64,000 nt of DNA from Umezawaea sp042738955 (GCF_042738955.1 NZ_JBHYHC010000009.1:1-64000); one strand, 5' to 3'. Positions 46,437 to 54,249 are shown, counted from the stretch's first letter. Translations and numbers: made by a program. Notes: generated by a model from the letters alone, not told the origin.

Positions 46437-47219
46437 CTATTCGCCCGCGGCGCGTCGGTACGGCTGGTACTGCGGGCCGTCTAGCTCGACGAACACCGGA
46501 TCTTCGTCGTCGGCCTCGACCACGATCGTGCCCGGACGGGTGCGGTGCCGGAACACCGGCCGCGGGGCGAGTCCGGACTCCTGCGGCTCCTCGACTTCCG
46601 GCTCGGCCTCTTCCACGACGGGCGCGCGCGTCTGCTCCGGCCGAGAGGCCGGGGCCGGGGCCGGGGCTTGAGCCGGCGCCGGGGCGGAGCGGCGGCGGGC
46701 GTGGGCGAGGCGGGACTGGCGGCGGGCGCGGATGTCCTCCTCGATCCGCACCTGGCGGCGGAGGTAGACGAGGTAGCCGACGAGCGCGAGGTCGACGGCG
46801 GCGTGCCCCCACCAGACCATCGGGTACAGGATGCCCGCGAGCAGGCCGGTCACCAGCGAGGTGATCAGCATGAACGCGACGACCCTGCGGCGGAACGCGT
46901 AGCGGGCCTGGGCCACGATGCGGGCGGTCTCGGCGTCGAAGCCGCCCCGGCCCGGTCGGTACGGGCGGTGCACGATGTCGTCGTCGAGGTACTCGTCGTA
47001 GTCGTCGTCGAATTCGGCCTCGAACTCGTCGATGAGTTCGTCGTCGGCGTCAGGCATGGGGTGCTCCTCTTCCATGCTGCCGCGCGTGCTCCCCGCTCGC
47101 ACGTTCCGGGCGTCCGAGTCCGCGGTGCGAGCAACTTCCGTGCGCTTGCGGGCGACCATCGGGACGAGGACGACCAGCCAGGCAACTACGAGCCCGACGA
47201 TGATCAACGAACTGGGCAT
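46437..47219 (-). CDS. sepX: SepX/GLPR-type divisome membrane protein
   Basis: A 260-aa membrane protein matching the architecture of actinobacterial SepX/GLPR: TM1 at residues 5-22, an acidic cytoplasmic loop (DELIDEFEAEFDDDYDEYLDDD, about 58-80), two close TM helices at about 112-133 and 135-153, and a cytoplasmic Pro/Ala/Glu-rich tail. In Corynebacterium GLPR is the membrane receptor of the gephyrin-like Glp; in Streptomyces SepX acts in septation. The partner-like gene is two genes upstream in the same direction. The ATG at 47219 has GGAGG 8 nt upstream and is preferred over GTG 47228. Equivalent of mycobacterial Rv0996 by position. Confidence 0.82.
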   Translation of the reverse strand: MPSSLIIVGLVVAWLVVLVPMVARKRTEVARTADSDARNVRAGSTRGSMEEEHPMPDADDELIDEFEAEFDDDYDEYLDDDIVHRPYRPGRGGFDAETARIVAQARYAFRRRVVAFMLITSLVTGLLAGILYPMVWWGHAAVDLALVGYLVYLRRQVRIEEDIRARRQSRLAHARRRSAPAPAQAPAPAPASRPEQTRAPVVEEAEPEVEEPQESGLAPRPVFRHRTRPGTIVVEADDEDPVFVELDGPQYQPYRRAAGE

Positions 47220-47336
47220 CCCCGTCACCTCCCCCTGCCAGCAAGCGGAACGCGTCGTGCGTTCGCCACGCTAGTCACAACAGTCACACCTGTGTCGGAG
47301 GCTCGCCGGGTGCCGTACGTACGAAGGTGTGCTTTA

Positions 47337-47354
47337 TCACCCACTTTCGGGTGA
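47337..47354 (-). terminator. Weak hairpin between rimJ and sepX
   Basis: A 6-bp perfect stem TCACCC/GGGTGA with 6-nt loop, about 28 nt after the rimJ stop on the minus strand, followed by TAAAGC. It may attenuate transcription before sepX. Confidence 0.3.
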
Positions 47355-47381
47355 GCCCTTTACGGCAGTTGGACGCTGTGC

Positions 47382-48044
47382 TCAGGGGATTTGGGCGTTG
47401 CCCCGCGCGACCAATCGGCGCACTAGGCCTTCCGGGGACGCCTCTTCGCTCGTCATCGCGTAGCAGTAGTGGTCGCGCCAGGCGTGGGCGACGTCGAGGT
47501 AGCGCTGGAAGAGGCCCTCCTCGCGGAACCCGGCCTTCGAGAGGACCCGCAGGCTGGCGGCGTTCTCGGGGCGCACGGTGGCTTCCAGGCGGTGCAGTCC
47601 GGCGTCGCCGAAGCAGTGGTCGACGACGAGCGCAAGGGCCGCTGTGGCGACACCGCCCCGCGCGCGGTCGGCCGCGACCCAGTAGCCCACCCACGCCGAG
47701 CGCAGCGAGCCGCGGACGATGTTGCCGACGGTGATCTGCCCGGCGAGCTCACCGTCGACGGTGATCACGAACGGCAGGGCCTCACCGCGCCGGGCCAGCG
47801 CCCGCAGCGACGACCACTGGGTCGGCCACGACAGCACGGAGTTGCGCTCGGTCCAGCCGTCGGGGGCCGTGGGCTCCCAGTTCTCCAGGTACGCCCGGTC
47901 GCGCAGCCGGGTGCGGCTCCAAGCGCTGCCGTCGAACAGCTTGGGCGGCCGCAGCGCGACGACGCCCGCGGGCACCCGGAGCGGGCCGAGCCTCGTCGGC
48001 CAGCCGGGGTGCCTGCTGGACTCCAGGTGGAACGACGCGCTCAT
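47382..48044 (-). CDS. rimJ: GNAT N-acetyltransferase (RimJ/RimL type)
   Basis: A 220-aa GNAT enzyme of the RimJ/RimL group, acetylating N-termini of ribosomal or other proteins. The acetyl-CoA core is visible: VGYWVAADRARGGVATAAL (Q/RxxGxG/A loop), GLHRLEATVRPENAASLRVLSKAGFREEG. The extended N-terminus (GPLRVPAGVVALRPPKLFDG) is typical of the actinobacterial RimJ next to galU/moeA. The ATG at 48044 overlaps the stop of the glp/moeA-like gene (ATGA), so translation is coupled. The natural substrate is unproven. Confidence 0.93.
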   Translation of the reverse strand: MSASFHLESSRHPGWPTRLGPLRVPAGVVALRPPKLFDGSAWSRTRLRDRAYLENWEPTAPDGWTERNSVLSWPTQWSSLRALARRGEALPFVITVDGELAGQITVGNIVRGSLRSAWVGYWVAADRARGGVATAALALVVDHCFGDAGLHRLEATVRPENAASLRVLSKAGFREEGLFQRYLDVAHAWRDHYCYAMTSEEASPEGLVRRLVARGNAQIP

Positions 48045-49264
48045 CCTCTCTGCGCGAGGAAGCTGACCAGCACTTCCTCGCCGACGGCGACGTCCGTGAC
48101 GTCCTCGTCCAGCATGATCAGGCAGTTCGCCTCGGCCAGTGACGCGAGCAGGTGCGAGCCGGACGTGCCGAGCGGCTGCACCAGGTACTCGCCGTTCTCG
48201 GCGTCGCGCAGCAGCTGCCCGCGCAGGAAACCGCGACGGCCCTTGGTGGACGTCAGCGGCGACAGCAGCCGGGCGGCGACCGCTCGGCGGTACGGGTTGC
48301 GCTTGCCGAGCGCGGCGCGGATCAGCGGCCGGACCAGCACCTCGAACACGACCAGCGCGCTCATCGGGTTCGCGGGCAGCAGGAACGTGGGCACGGCGTC
48401 CGGCCCGAGCCGCCCGAACCCCTGCGCGGAGCCGGGGTGCATGGCGACGCGGGTGACGTCCAGGTCGCCGAGGTCGGCCAGTGCGGCCCGCACCTCGTCG
48501 CCCACGACCCCGCCGACGCCACCCGCCACCACCACGATCTCGGACAGCAGCAGCCGTCCTTCGACGACCTCGCGCAGCCGTCGCGGGTCGGCGGACTGGA
48601 TGCCGACCCGGCTGACCTCCGCGCCCGCGTCACGGGCGGCGGCGGCCAGCGCGTAGGAGTTCACGTCGTAGACCTGGCCCTGGCCGGGCGTGCGGTCGAC
48701 GTCGACCAGCTCCTCGCCGACCGACACCACCGACACCCGCGGCCGGGGGTGGACGAGCACCTTGTTGCGCCCCACGGCGGCCAGCAGGCCGACCTGGGCC
48801 GAGCCGATGGACGCGCCGCGGCGGACCGCGATGTCGCCGGTCTGCACGTCCTCGCCGGTCCGGCGGACGAACGCGGCGGACGGCACCGGGCGCTGCACGG
48901 TCACCTTGGCCTGGTGGCCGTCGGTGTAGCCGAGCGGGACGACGGCGTCGGCCAGCGTGGGCAGCGGCGCGCCGGTCGCGACCCGGACCGCCTGGCCGGG
49001 CTGCAACCGTCTCGGCTGCCGCGACCCCGCCGGGATCTCGCCGACCACCGGCAGCTGCACCGGCTGCTCGCCCGCGCCCTGCACGTCCACGCTGCGCACC
49101 GCGTAGCCGTCGACGGCGGCCTGGTCGAAACCGGGCAACGCGCGTTCCGCGACGACCTCCTCGGCGCAGAGCAAGCCCTGCGACTCGGAGATCGCGACCC
49201 GCACCGGGGCGGGCCGCACGGCGGCGGCGATCACCCGCGCGAGCTGCTCATCCACTGACCTCAT
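48041..49264 (-). CDS. glp: MoeA/gephyrin-like protein, probably Glp-type
   Basis: A 407-aa protein with the MoeA fold (N-terminal PGFDQAAVDGYAVRS, central molybdopterin-binding domain, C-terminal LPANPMSALVVFEVLVRP). Several MoeA catalytic signatures are altered: the expected GGxSxGxxDxxK reads GGVGGVVGDEVRAAL, SAMDGYA reads AAVDGYA, and LPGNP reads LPANP. This fits Glp, the gephyrin-like division protein of Corynebacterium that binds FtsZ and a membrane receptor (GLPR/SepX), better than a Moco-synthesis enzyme. It would usually be annotated moeA. The ATG at 49264 is used; its stop overlaps rimJ. galU lies 14 nt upstream. Confidence 0.8.
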   Translation of the reverse strand: MRSVDEQLARVIAAAVRPAPVRVAISESQGLLCAEEVVAERALPGFDQAAVDGYAVRSVDVQGAGEQPVQLPVVGEIPAGSRQPRRLQPGQAVRVATGAPLPTLADAVVPLGYTDGHQAKVTVQRPVPSAAFVRRTGEDVQTGDIAVRRGASIGSAQVGLLAAVGRNKVLVHPRPRVSVVSVGEELVDVDRTPGQGQVYDVNSYALAAAARDAGAEVSRVGIQSADPRRLREVVEGRLLLSEIVVVAGGVGGVVGDEVRAALADLGDLDVTRVAMHPGSAQGFGRLGPDAVPTFLLPANPMSALVVFEVLVRPLIRAALGKRNPYRRAVAARLLSPLTSTKGRRGFLRGQLLRDAENGEYLVQPLGTSGSHLLASLAEANCLIMLDEDVTDVAVGEEVLVSFLAQRG

Positions 49265-49278
49265 CGTTGAAACCCCGC

Positions 49279-50172
49279 TCAAGAGTTGTCGAGGCGACCC
49301 CGCAACCACTCCCCGAGCTCGGGCCCGTAGTCGGGGTGCTTCAGCGCGAAGTCAACCGCAGCTCGGAGGAATCCCCCCGGATTGCCCAAGTCGTGTCGCT
49401 CGCCGCGGTGGACGACGATGTGGACCGGGTGGCCCTCGGAGATGAGCAGGGCAATGGCATCCGTGAGCTGGAGCTCGCCGCCGGCGCCCGGCGTGATGCG
49501 CTTCAACGCGTCGAAGATCGCCCGATCGAGCAAGTAGCGACCGGCCGCGGCGAACGTCGAGGGGGCGTCCTCGGCCTTCGGCTTCTCGACCATGCCGACG
49601 ACCTGCTTCACGTCGTCCTGGTCGGTGTCGCGGACGTCGAAGACGCCGTAGGCGGAGATCTGCTCGCGCGGGATGTCGAACGCGCAGAGCACCGTGCCGC
49701 CGTGGCGCTCGCGGACCGCGGCCATCTCGGTCAGAGCGCCGTTGGGCAGCACGAGGTCGTCGGGCAGCAGGACGGCGACGGCCTCGTCCTCGCCGGTCAG
49801 GTTGCCCTCGGCGCAGCCGACGGCGTGGCCGAGACCCAGCGCCTGCTCCTGGATCGCGGTCTCGACCGTCTCGAACAGCTGCTCGGCACGGCGGACCTTG
49901 GCGGCCAGCTCGTGCTTGCCGCGGCTCTCGAGGGTGGCCTCCAGCTCGGGCTGGGGGCGGAAGTACTCGGCGACGGCGTCCTTGCCGGGGGACGTCACGA
50001 TGACCAGCTTCGTGGCGCCCGCCTCGGCGGCCTCGGCGGCGACGTACTCGATGCCGGGGGTGTCCACGACGGGCAGCAGCTCCTTGGGCACCGCCTTCGT
50101 CGTCGGCAGGAAGCGGGTCCCGAGACCGGCTGCGGGCACGATTGCGGTGCGGAAGGCGCGAGTCGAGCTCAT
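49279..50172 (-). CDS. galU: UTP-glucose-1-phosphate uridylyltransferase
   Basis: A 297-aa nucleotidyltransferase making UDP-glucose for envelope sugars, trehalose and glycogen. Motifs: IVPAAGLGTRFLPTTKAVPKELLPV, VLLPDDLVL, GMVEKPKAEDAPS and GRYLLDRAIFD. The ATG at 50172 (MSSTRAFRTA) fits the family length. A TACGCT element 7 nt upstream implies a leaderless mRNA. It is divergent from the folate cyclo-ligase gene, with 37 nt between the starts. Confidence 0.96.
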   Translation of the reverse strand: MSSTRAFRTAIVPAAGLGTRFLPTTKAVPKELLPVVDTPGIEYVAAEAAEAGATKLVIVTSPGKDAVAEYFRPQPELEATLESRGKHELAAKVRRAEQLFETVETAIQEQALGLGHAVGCAEGNLTGEDEAVAVLLPDDLVLPNGALTEMAAVRERHGGTVLCAFDIPREQISAYGVFDVRDTDQDDVKQVVGMVEKPKAEDAPSTFAAAGRYLLDRAIFDALKRITPGAGGELQLTDAIALLISEGHPVHIVVHRGERHDLGNPGGFLRAAVDFALKHPDYGPELGEWLRGRLDNS

Positions 50173-50179
50173 GGTGGCG

Positions 50180-50201
50180 AGCGTAGTGCCGCACCTAGGG
50201 T
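50180..50201. promoter_or_regulatory. Back-to-back leaderless promoters of galU and the cyclo-ligase gene
   Basis: On the minus strand TACGCT (50180-50185) is 7 nt before the galU ATG; on the plus strand TAGGGT (50196-50201) is 8 nt before the ATG at 50210. Neither gene has a ribosome site, and both -35 regions would lie inside the opposite gene. Confidence 0.6.
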
Positions 50202-50209
50202 TACCTCCC

Positions 50210-50794
50210 ATGACGTCCGATCAACTCGAACGGAAGAACGCCGAGCGCGAACGCCTGACGGCGGCGCGCAGAGCGGTGCCGTTGGCCGAGCGGGGGCACG
50301 ACGCCGAAGCGCTGGCCGCCGGGGTGCTCGACGTGGTCGCCGAGTTCGACGTCGCCGCTGGTGGGACCGTGTGCGCCTACCTCGCGACGGCGTCGGAGCC
50401 GGGTTCGGTCGCGCTGCTGGACACCCTCCGCAGGGCGGGGTACCGGGTGCTGCTGCCCGTGGTGGTCGGCGCGGCGCCACTCGATTGGGCTGAGTACACG
50501 GGTGACCACGCTCTGCGACCGGGTCCGCACGGTCTGCGCGAGCCCATCGGCGCGCGGCTGGGGCCGTCGGCGATCGGTTCGGCGGCGTTGGTGCTGGTCC
50601 CGGCGTTGGCCGTGGACCGGCGGGGGACGCGGATCGGCAAGGGCGGCGGCCACTACGACCGGTCCCTTCCTCTCGCGGACGCGCCGCTGGTCGGCGTGGT
50701 CCGGGAGGTCGAGTTCGTCGAGGACCTGCCGGTCGAGCCGCACGACGTGCGGATGACGGCGGTGTTCACGCCCGCGGGCTTGAGCAGGGTGTGA
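50210..50794 (+). CDS. 5-formyltetrahydrofolate cyclo-ligase
   Basis: A 194-aa enzyme (methenyl-THF synthetase) converting 5-formyl-THF to 5,10-methenyl-THF with ATP. Signature: the C-terminal nucleotide loop RRGTRIGKGGGHYDRSL, with the preceding LVLVPALAVD. The ATG at 50210 begins MTSDQLERKNAERERLTAARR, and a basic N-terminal helix is usual. The position opposite galU equals mycobacterial Rv0992c. The mRNA is probably leaderless. Confidence 0.94.
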   Translation: MTSDQLERKNAERERLTAARRAVPLAERGHDAEALAAGVLDVVAEFDVAAGGTVCAYLATASEPGSVALLDTLRRAGYRVLLPVVVGAAPLDWAEYTGDHALRPGPHGLREPIGARLGPSAIGSAALVLVPALAVDRRGTRIGKGGGHYDRSLPLADAPLVGVVREVEFVEDLPVEPHDVRMTAVFTPAGLSRV

Positions 50795-50893
50795 CCTTGG
50801 CCCGACTTGTTTGCGTGCCAGGTCCTGCCGGCGCATGATGAAGTATTGGCACTCGTCATGCCCGAGTGCCAACTAACAGCTCGTGGAGGGCAA

Positions 50894-51196
50894 GTGCCGA
50901 CCTACCAGTACGCCTGCACCGAGTGCGATCACCGCTTCGACGCGGTGCAGTCGTTCACCGACTCCGCGCTCACCGAGTGCCCGCAGTGCCACGGCAGGCT
51001 GCGGAAGCTGTTCGGCAACGTGGGCGTCGTGTTCAAGGGCAGCGGCTTCTACCGCACGGACAGCCGGTCCAGCAGCAGCGCGACGGCTCCGGCCACGCCC
51101 GCCGCCGCTCCCGCCGCGAGCGGCGACAGCAAGAGCGGCGACTCCAAGTCGTCGACCAGCACTCCGGCCAGCACGCCCGCGAAGGCCGCCTCCTAG
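50894..51196 (+). CDS. FmdB-family zinc-ribbon regulatory protein
   Basis: A 100-aa protein with the N-terminal FmdB zinc ribbon: PTYQYACTECDHRFDAVQSF and CPQCHGRLRKLFGNVGVVFKGSGFYRTDSR, giving two CxxC knuckles. The C-terminal third is low-complexity Ala/Ser/Lys. The GTG at 50894 follows GGAGG closely and begins exactly at the family N-terminus (VPTYQYAC); a longer open frame upstream is rejected. The same position is held by an FmdB protein in mycobacteria (Rv0991c), reported there to be a redox-responsive chaperone. Followed by a hairpin with DnaA-box-like sequence in its loop. Confidence 0.93.
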   Translation: MPTYQYACTECDHRFDAVQSFTDSALTECPQCHGRLRKLFGNVGVVFKGSGFYRTDSRSSSSATAPATPAAAPAASGDSKSGDSKSSTSTPASTPAKAAS

Positions 51197-51204
51197 AACC
51201 TGAG

Positions 51205-51232
51205 TTGTCCACAGGCCCCCGAGTTGTCCACA
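51205..51232 (+). promoter_or_regulatory. Two DnaA-box consensus sequences
   Basis: TTGTCCACA, the high-GC actinobacterial DnaA-box consensus, occurs exactly twice in the same direction at 51205-51213 and 51224-51232, 19 nt apart. The second copy is the loop of the fmdB terminator. No origin features (gyrase genes, dnaA/dnaN, AT-rich unwinding region) are nearby. Confidence 0.5.
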
Positions 51233-51244
51233 GCTCGGGGGTTT
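51216..51244 (+). terminator. Terminator of fmdB
   Basis: An 8-bp perfect stem CCCCCGAG / CTCGGGGG with a 10-nt loop (TTGTCCACAG), followed by TTT. It lies about 20 nt after the stop of the FmdB gene. Confidence 0.75.
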
Positions 51245-51271
51245 GCGCTTTCCGGGCCACCTCCCGAGCCC

Positions 51272-51277
51272 TAACGT
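51272..51277 (+). promoter_or_regulatory. Leaderless -10 element for the SAF-domain gene
   Basis: TAACGT lies 6 nt before the GTG at 51284. There is no ribosome binding site. Confidence 0.5.
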
Positions 51278-51283
51278 CGAGTT

Positions 51284-51811
51284 GTGCCCCTCCACCTCCC
51301 ACCCCGGCCGCGCAAGGCCCTGGCCTGCCTCTTCGCCCTGCTGGCCGTCGCCTGCGCGCTGTGGCCCGCCCCGGCTCCGGCCGTCGCGGTCGTCGCCGCG
51401 CGCGACCTCCCGCCCGGCGTCGCGCTGACGTCGGCCGACCTCCGGCTCACGCCGTTGACGGAGAGACCGACCGGGGTGCTGGAGTCCCTCGACACCGCGG
51501 TCGGCCAAGCGCTGACCGGCGCCGCCAGGTCAGGTGAGCCCATCACCGACGTCCGGTTGACCACCGCCGACCCGGACAGGACGTCGGTCGCCGTGCGCTT
51601 GGCGGACGCCGGAGTGGCCGAACTGCTGAGACCGGGCAGCCGCGTCGACGTGGTCGGCGCGGACGCCGAAGTGCTGGCGGACGGGGCGACGGTGCTGGCC
51701 GTGAGGGACGCGAAACCCGACCGACTCGTGGTGCTCGGGTTGAGCAGGAAGAATGCGACACGAATAGCGGCGGTGTCACTGGAACAGCCACTTGCGGTTA
51801 CCCTCCGCTAA
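51284..51811 (+). CDS. SAF-domain (CpaB/RcpC-like) exported protein
   Basis: A 175-aa protein with one N-terminal hydrophobic segment (ALACLFALLAVACALWPAPAPAVA) followed by a SAF/antifreeze-like domain (VVAARDLPPGVALTSADLRL) of the kind found in Flp-pilus assembly protein CpaB/RcpC and flagellar FlgA. A second beta-rich part (LRPGSRVDVVGADAEVLADGATVLAV) agrees. There are no other pilus genes nearby. The GTG at 51284 lies 6 nt after TAACGT, so it is probably leaderless. In this position actinobacteria commonly keep a single SAF protein of unknown role just before mscL. Confidence 0.82.
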   Translation: MPLHLPPRPRKALACLFALLAVACALWPAPAPAVAVVAARDLPPGVALTSADLRLTPLTERPTGVLESLDTAVGQALTGAARSGEPITDVRLTTADPDRTSVAVRLADAGVAELLRPGSRVDVVGADAEVLADGATVLAVRDAKPDRLVVLGLSRKNATRIAAVSLEQPLAVTLR

Positions 51812-51847
51812 CCCCTGCTCGTCCCCCCATCATTTGAGGAGCTGGCT

Positions 51848-52246
51848 GTGCTCAAGGGCTTCAAGGACTTCCTGATGCGCGGCAACGTCATCGACCTGGC
51901 CGTGGCCGTGGTCATCGGCGCCGCCTTCACCGCCATCGTCACGGCGTTCACGTCCAACTTCATCAACCCGATCATCGCGGCCATCGGCGGCGGCAACGTC
52001 GACGGCTTCGCGTACAAGCTGATCGAGTCGAACGAGAAGACCCTGATCGACTTCGGCGCGATCATCACCGCGATCATCAACTTCGCGATCGTCGCGGCGG
52101 TCGTCTACTTCATCCTCGTGCTGCCGATGAACAAGATCAAGGAGCGCCGCGAGCGCGGCAAGGAAGCCGGCCCGTCGGAACCGACCGACACCGAACTCCT
52201 GAAGGAGATCCGCGACCTGCTCGCGGCCCAACAGCGCCAGCGCTGA
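51848..52246 (+). CDS. mscL: Large-conductance mechanosensitive channel MscL
   Basis: A 132-aa membrane channel that opens under osmotic downshock. The family N-terminus LKGFKDFLMRGNVIDLAVAVVIGAAF is followed by TM1, a periplasmic loop containing NVDGFAYKLIES, TM2 (IINFAIVAAVVYFILVLPMNK) and the C-terminal helix (ELLKEIRDLLAAQ). The GTG at 51848 has AGGAG at good spacing. Located 36 nt after the SAF gene and probably co-transcribed. A strong hairpin follows 5 nt after the stop. Confidence 0.96.
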   Translation: MLKGFKDFLMRGNVIDLAVAVVIGAAFTAIVTAFTSNFINPIIAAIGGGNVDGFAYKLIESNEKTLIDFGAIITAIINFAIVAAVVYFILVLPMNKIKERRERGKEAGPSEPTDTELLKEIRDLLAAQQRQR

Positions 52247-52251
52247 CCCAC

Positions 52252-52283
52252 CCGTCGCCGGTCCACCCTCGGACCGGCGACGG
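52252..52283 (+). terminator. Terminator of mscL
   Basis: A perfect 13-bp stem CCGTCGCCGGTCC / GGACCGGCGACGG with a 6-nt loop, 5 nt after the mscL stop. No T-run. Confidence 0.85.
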
Positions 52284-52688
52284 CCCAGCCGCCACCAATC
52301 CAGCCCGCACAACAACCTTCCCCGCTACTCCCGCAGCTCCTCTTCCCCCGCACACCACTCCCATCGCCGCGCCCACTCCCCCTTCACCACCCCCACATCA
52401 CCGCAGCCTCCGCGTCCTTCCCACCGCGCCCACACCCGCCTTCCTCGTCGCCGCGCCATCTCCCGGTCGGCCCTTTCTCAGCGGCTCCTCTCGGACCGGC
52501 GACTCCAGCGCCGTCAAGCCCGTGCCTTGACGCTTTCCCTTCGGCACTCCCCTGTCCTTTCTCTGCCCACTTCCCAGTGCCTGTTTCCTCGTCTCACCCC
52601 GACCAGTGGCAACAGCGCTGTCGCATCTCAGCGCTTTCCCTCCACCATTCCCCGCCTTCTCCCTTTCCGTTCCCGGCCGCTCACACCA

Positions 52689-52722
52689 GAGCCCCGGCCA
52701 CGCGGCTGCGCGACCGGGGCTC
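52689..52722 (-). terminator. Terminator of the serine hydrolase gene
   Basis: Stem GAGCCCCGG / CCGGGGCTC (52689-52697 with 52714-52722), with an inner CGCG/CGCG pair, 11 nt after the stop at 52734 on the minus strand. Confidence 0.75.
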
Positions 52723-52733
52723 CGGGGTTCGGG

Positions 52734-53903
52734 TTACTTGCACAGGGCGGCGTCGACGGCTTCCTCGACGTGCCTCGCGGCGTCCACCGTGGTGGGCAGG
52801 GCGGTGACGGCGATGGTGGCGGCGCGGCCGTCCGGGGTCACGGCGTTGCGGGTCTCGTAGCCGGGGGCGTCGCCGCCGTGGGTCCACGCGACTCCGCCGC
52901 AGCTCAACGTGAAGGTGGCCAGGCCGAGGCCGTACTTCTCGTCGCCGCGCACGCTGGAGCCGGGGGCCGCGACCATCGTGCGCATCTCGTCGAGCTGCGC
53001 CGGGGCGAGCAGGCGGCCGTCCACCAAGGCGAGGAAGAAGGTGTTGAGGTCGCGGGGCGTGGAGATCAGCTGGCCCGCGGCCCAACCGAGGGACGGGTCC
53101 ATCTCGGTGACGTCGGCGAGCGGTTGGCCGGGGCCCGCGGCGAAGTAGCCGTGCGGGTGGGGTTCGCGGATGGACTGGTCGCCCTGGCCCGGCCAGTACG
53201 TGTGGCGCAGGCCGACGCGGTCGATCACGCGGCGGGTGATCTCCTCGCCGATCGGGCGACCGGTCACCTTCTGCACGACCAGGCCCGCGAGGACGTAGTT
53301 CGTGTTGCTGTACGCCCACCCGGTGCCAGGGGCGAACTGGGCGGGCTTCGCGAGGCCGATGTCGGCGATCTCGCGCGGCTCGAAGTAGCGGTGCTGGACC
53401 TTGTCGTAGCCGTCGGCCACGATCTCGTCGTAGTCGGCCAACCCGCTGGTGTGCTGGAGCAGCTGCCGCACGGTGATGACCCGCCCGTCGATCCCCTCGC
53501 CCCGCACGACGTTCGGCAGGTAGGTCTCGACCGGCTCGTCGAGCCGGACCTTCCCCTCCGCCACGAGTTGCAGGACCACGGTGGCGACGAACGTCTTGGT
53601 GTTGCTGGCGATGCGGACCTGGCCGTTGACCGGCACCGGCGACTTCGTCGCCAGGTCGCCGACGCCCGCGGTGTAGTCGCGGACCCGCCCGTCCCGACCC
53701 CGAACGGAGGCCAGCGCGGCGGGGAAGCCGTCGGTGCGCACCAGCGCGGTCAGGCTCTGCTGCACGACGTCGCGCTGCGCCGCGGGGGCCGCCGAGGACG
53801 GCAGGACCGCCGCCGCCATGACGGCTCCGCTCACCACGACCGCCGTGGCGATCGACAGGCCGCGGCGGCGGGCGGAACGGGACCGGCGGTGGGACTCGAT
53901 CAT
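52734..53903 (-). CDS. Serine hydrolase, beta-lactamase class C / DD-peptidase family
   Basis: A 389-aa secreted enzyme of the S12 family. The signal peptide (SIATAVVVSGAVMAAAVLPSSAAPA) is followed by the domain with SxxK as SNTK (RIASNTKTFVATVV), YxN as YSN (GWAYSNTNYVLAGLV) and a final HGG (WTHGGDAPGY). All three catalytic motifs are present, so D-Ala-D-Ala carboxypeptidase, esterase or beta-lactamase activity is likely. The ATG at 53903 has GGAG 7 nt upstream; a longer open frame upstream is not used. It is inserted between mscL and moaB, which are neighbours in mycobacteria. Confidence 0.92.
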   Translation of the reverse strand: MIESHRRSRSARRRGLSIATAVVVSGAVMAAAVLPSSAAPAAQRDVVQQSLTALVRTDGFPAALASVRGRDGRVRDYTAGVGDLATKSPVPVNGQVRIASNTKTFVATVVLQLVAEGKVRLDEPVETYLPNVVRGEGIDGRVITVRQLLQHTSGLADYDEIVADGYDKVQHRYFEPREIADIGLAKPAQFAPGTGWAYSNTNYVLAGLVVQKVTGRPIGEEITRRVIDRVGLRHTYWPGQGDQSIREPHPHGYFAAGPGQPLADVTEMDPSLGWAAGQLISTPRDLNTFFLALVDGRLLAPAQLDEMRTMVAAPGSSVRGDEKYGLGLATFTLSCGGVAWTHGGDAPGYETRNAVTPDGRAATIAVTALPTTVDAARHVEEAVDAALCK

Positions 53904-54069
53904 GGAGAACTCCAGGCTGGGAGAGGTGTTCGGACCTCCACCAGTCTTGGGAATCGGAGTTCCCCGAACGATCCCCCTCACTGGCCGAACCATGGTCGAG
54001 CACGGGCCATTGACCCGCGCCGCGCAGGCTGGTAACGAGCACGAAAGCCTGCGGCGGCGCGGAAAGGGG

Positions 54070-54249
54070 TTAACCGCCGTGGTGCGGCGGCCGGTTCTCG
54101 CGGTACCACGACTCGCGGTCGGCGTCGCCCTGGTCGGGGTCCCGCTCGTCCGAGGTCGTGTCCGGGAGGACCTCGCCGAACACCTCGGCGAGGCGACGTC
54201 GCCGCGCCGCTTCCGCGGCGACGGCGTCGTCCTCCTGCTGGTCGGTCAT
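54070..54249 (-). CDS. Small acidic protein coupled to moaB
   Basis: A 59-aa ORF, too short for standard cut-offs. It runs from ATG 54249 (MTDQQEDDAVAAEAARRRRL) through AEVFGEVLPDTTSDERD to RPPHHGG and TAA at 54070. The ATG overlaps the moaB stop (ATGA), the coupling used across this region. It is highly charged, with an RRRRLAEVFGEVLP motif that looks conserved in character and a Trp-Tyr near the end. No family is recognised; a partner of MoaB or an independent small protein is possible. Confidence 0.7.
   Translation of the reverse strand: MTDQQEDDAVAAEAARRRRLAEVFGEVLPDTTSDERDPDQGDADRESWYRENRPPHHGG

Larger units (their letters stand above)
52247..52733. other. Gene-free pyrimidine-rich region
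   Basis: About 490 nt between mscL and the serine hydrolase. It contains the mscL terminator and, at its far end, the terminator of the convergent serine hydrolase. Between them the plus strand is strongly pyrimidine-rich (runs such as CTTTCCC and TCCCC) with no supported ORF. Confidence 0.6.

Noticed and set aside
48041..49264. Plain MoeA (molybdopterin molybdenumtransferase) assignment
   Set aside because: The fold is MoeA, but several catalytic signatures are altered and the neighbour is SepX/GLPR-like. Kept as Glp-type with MoeA as the alternative.
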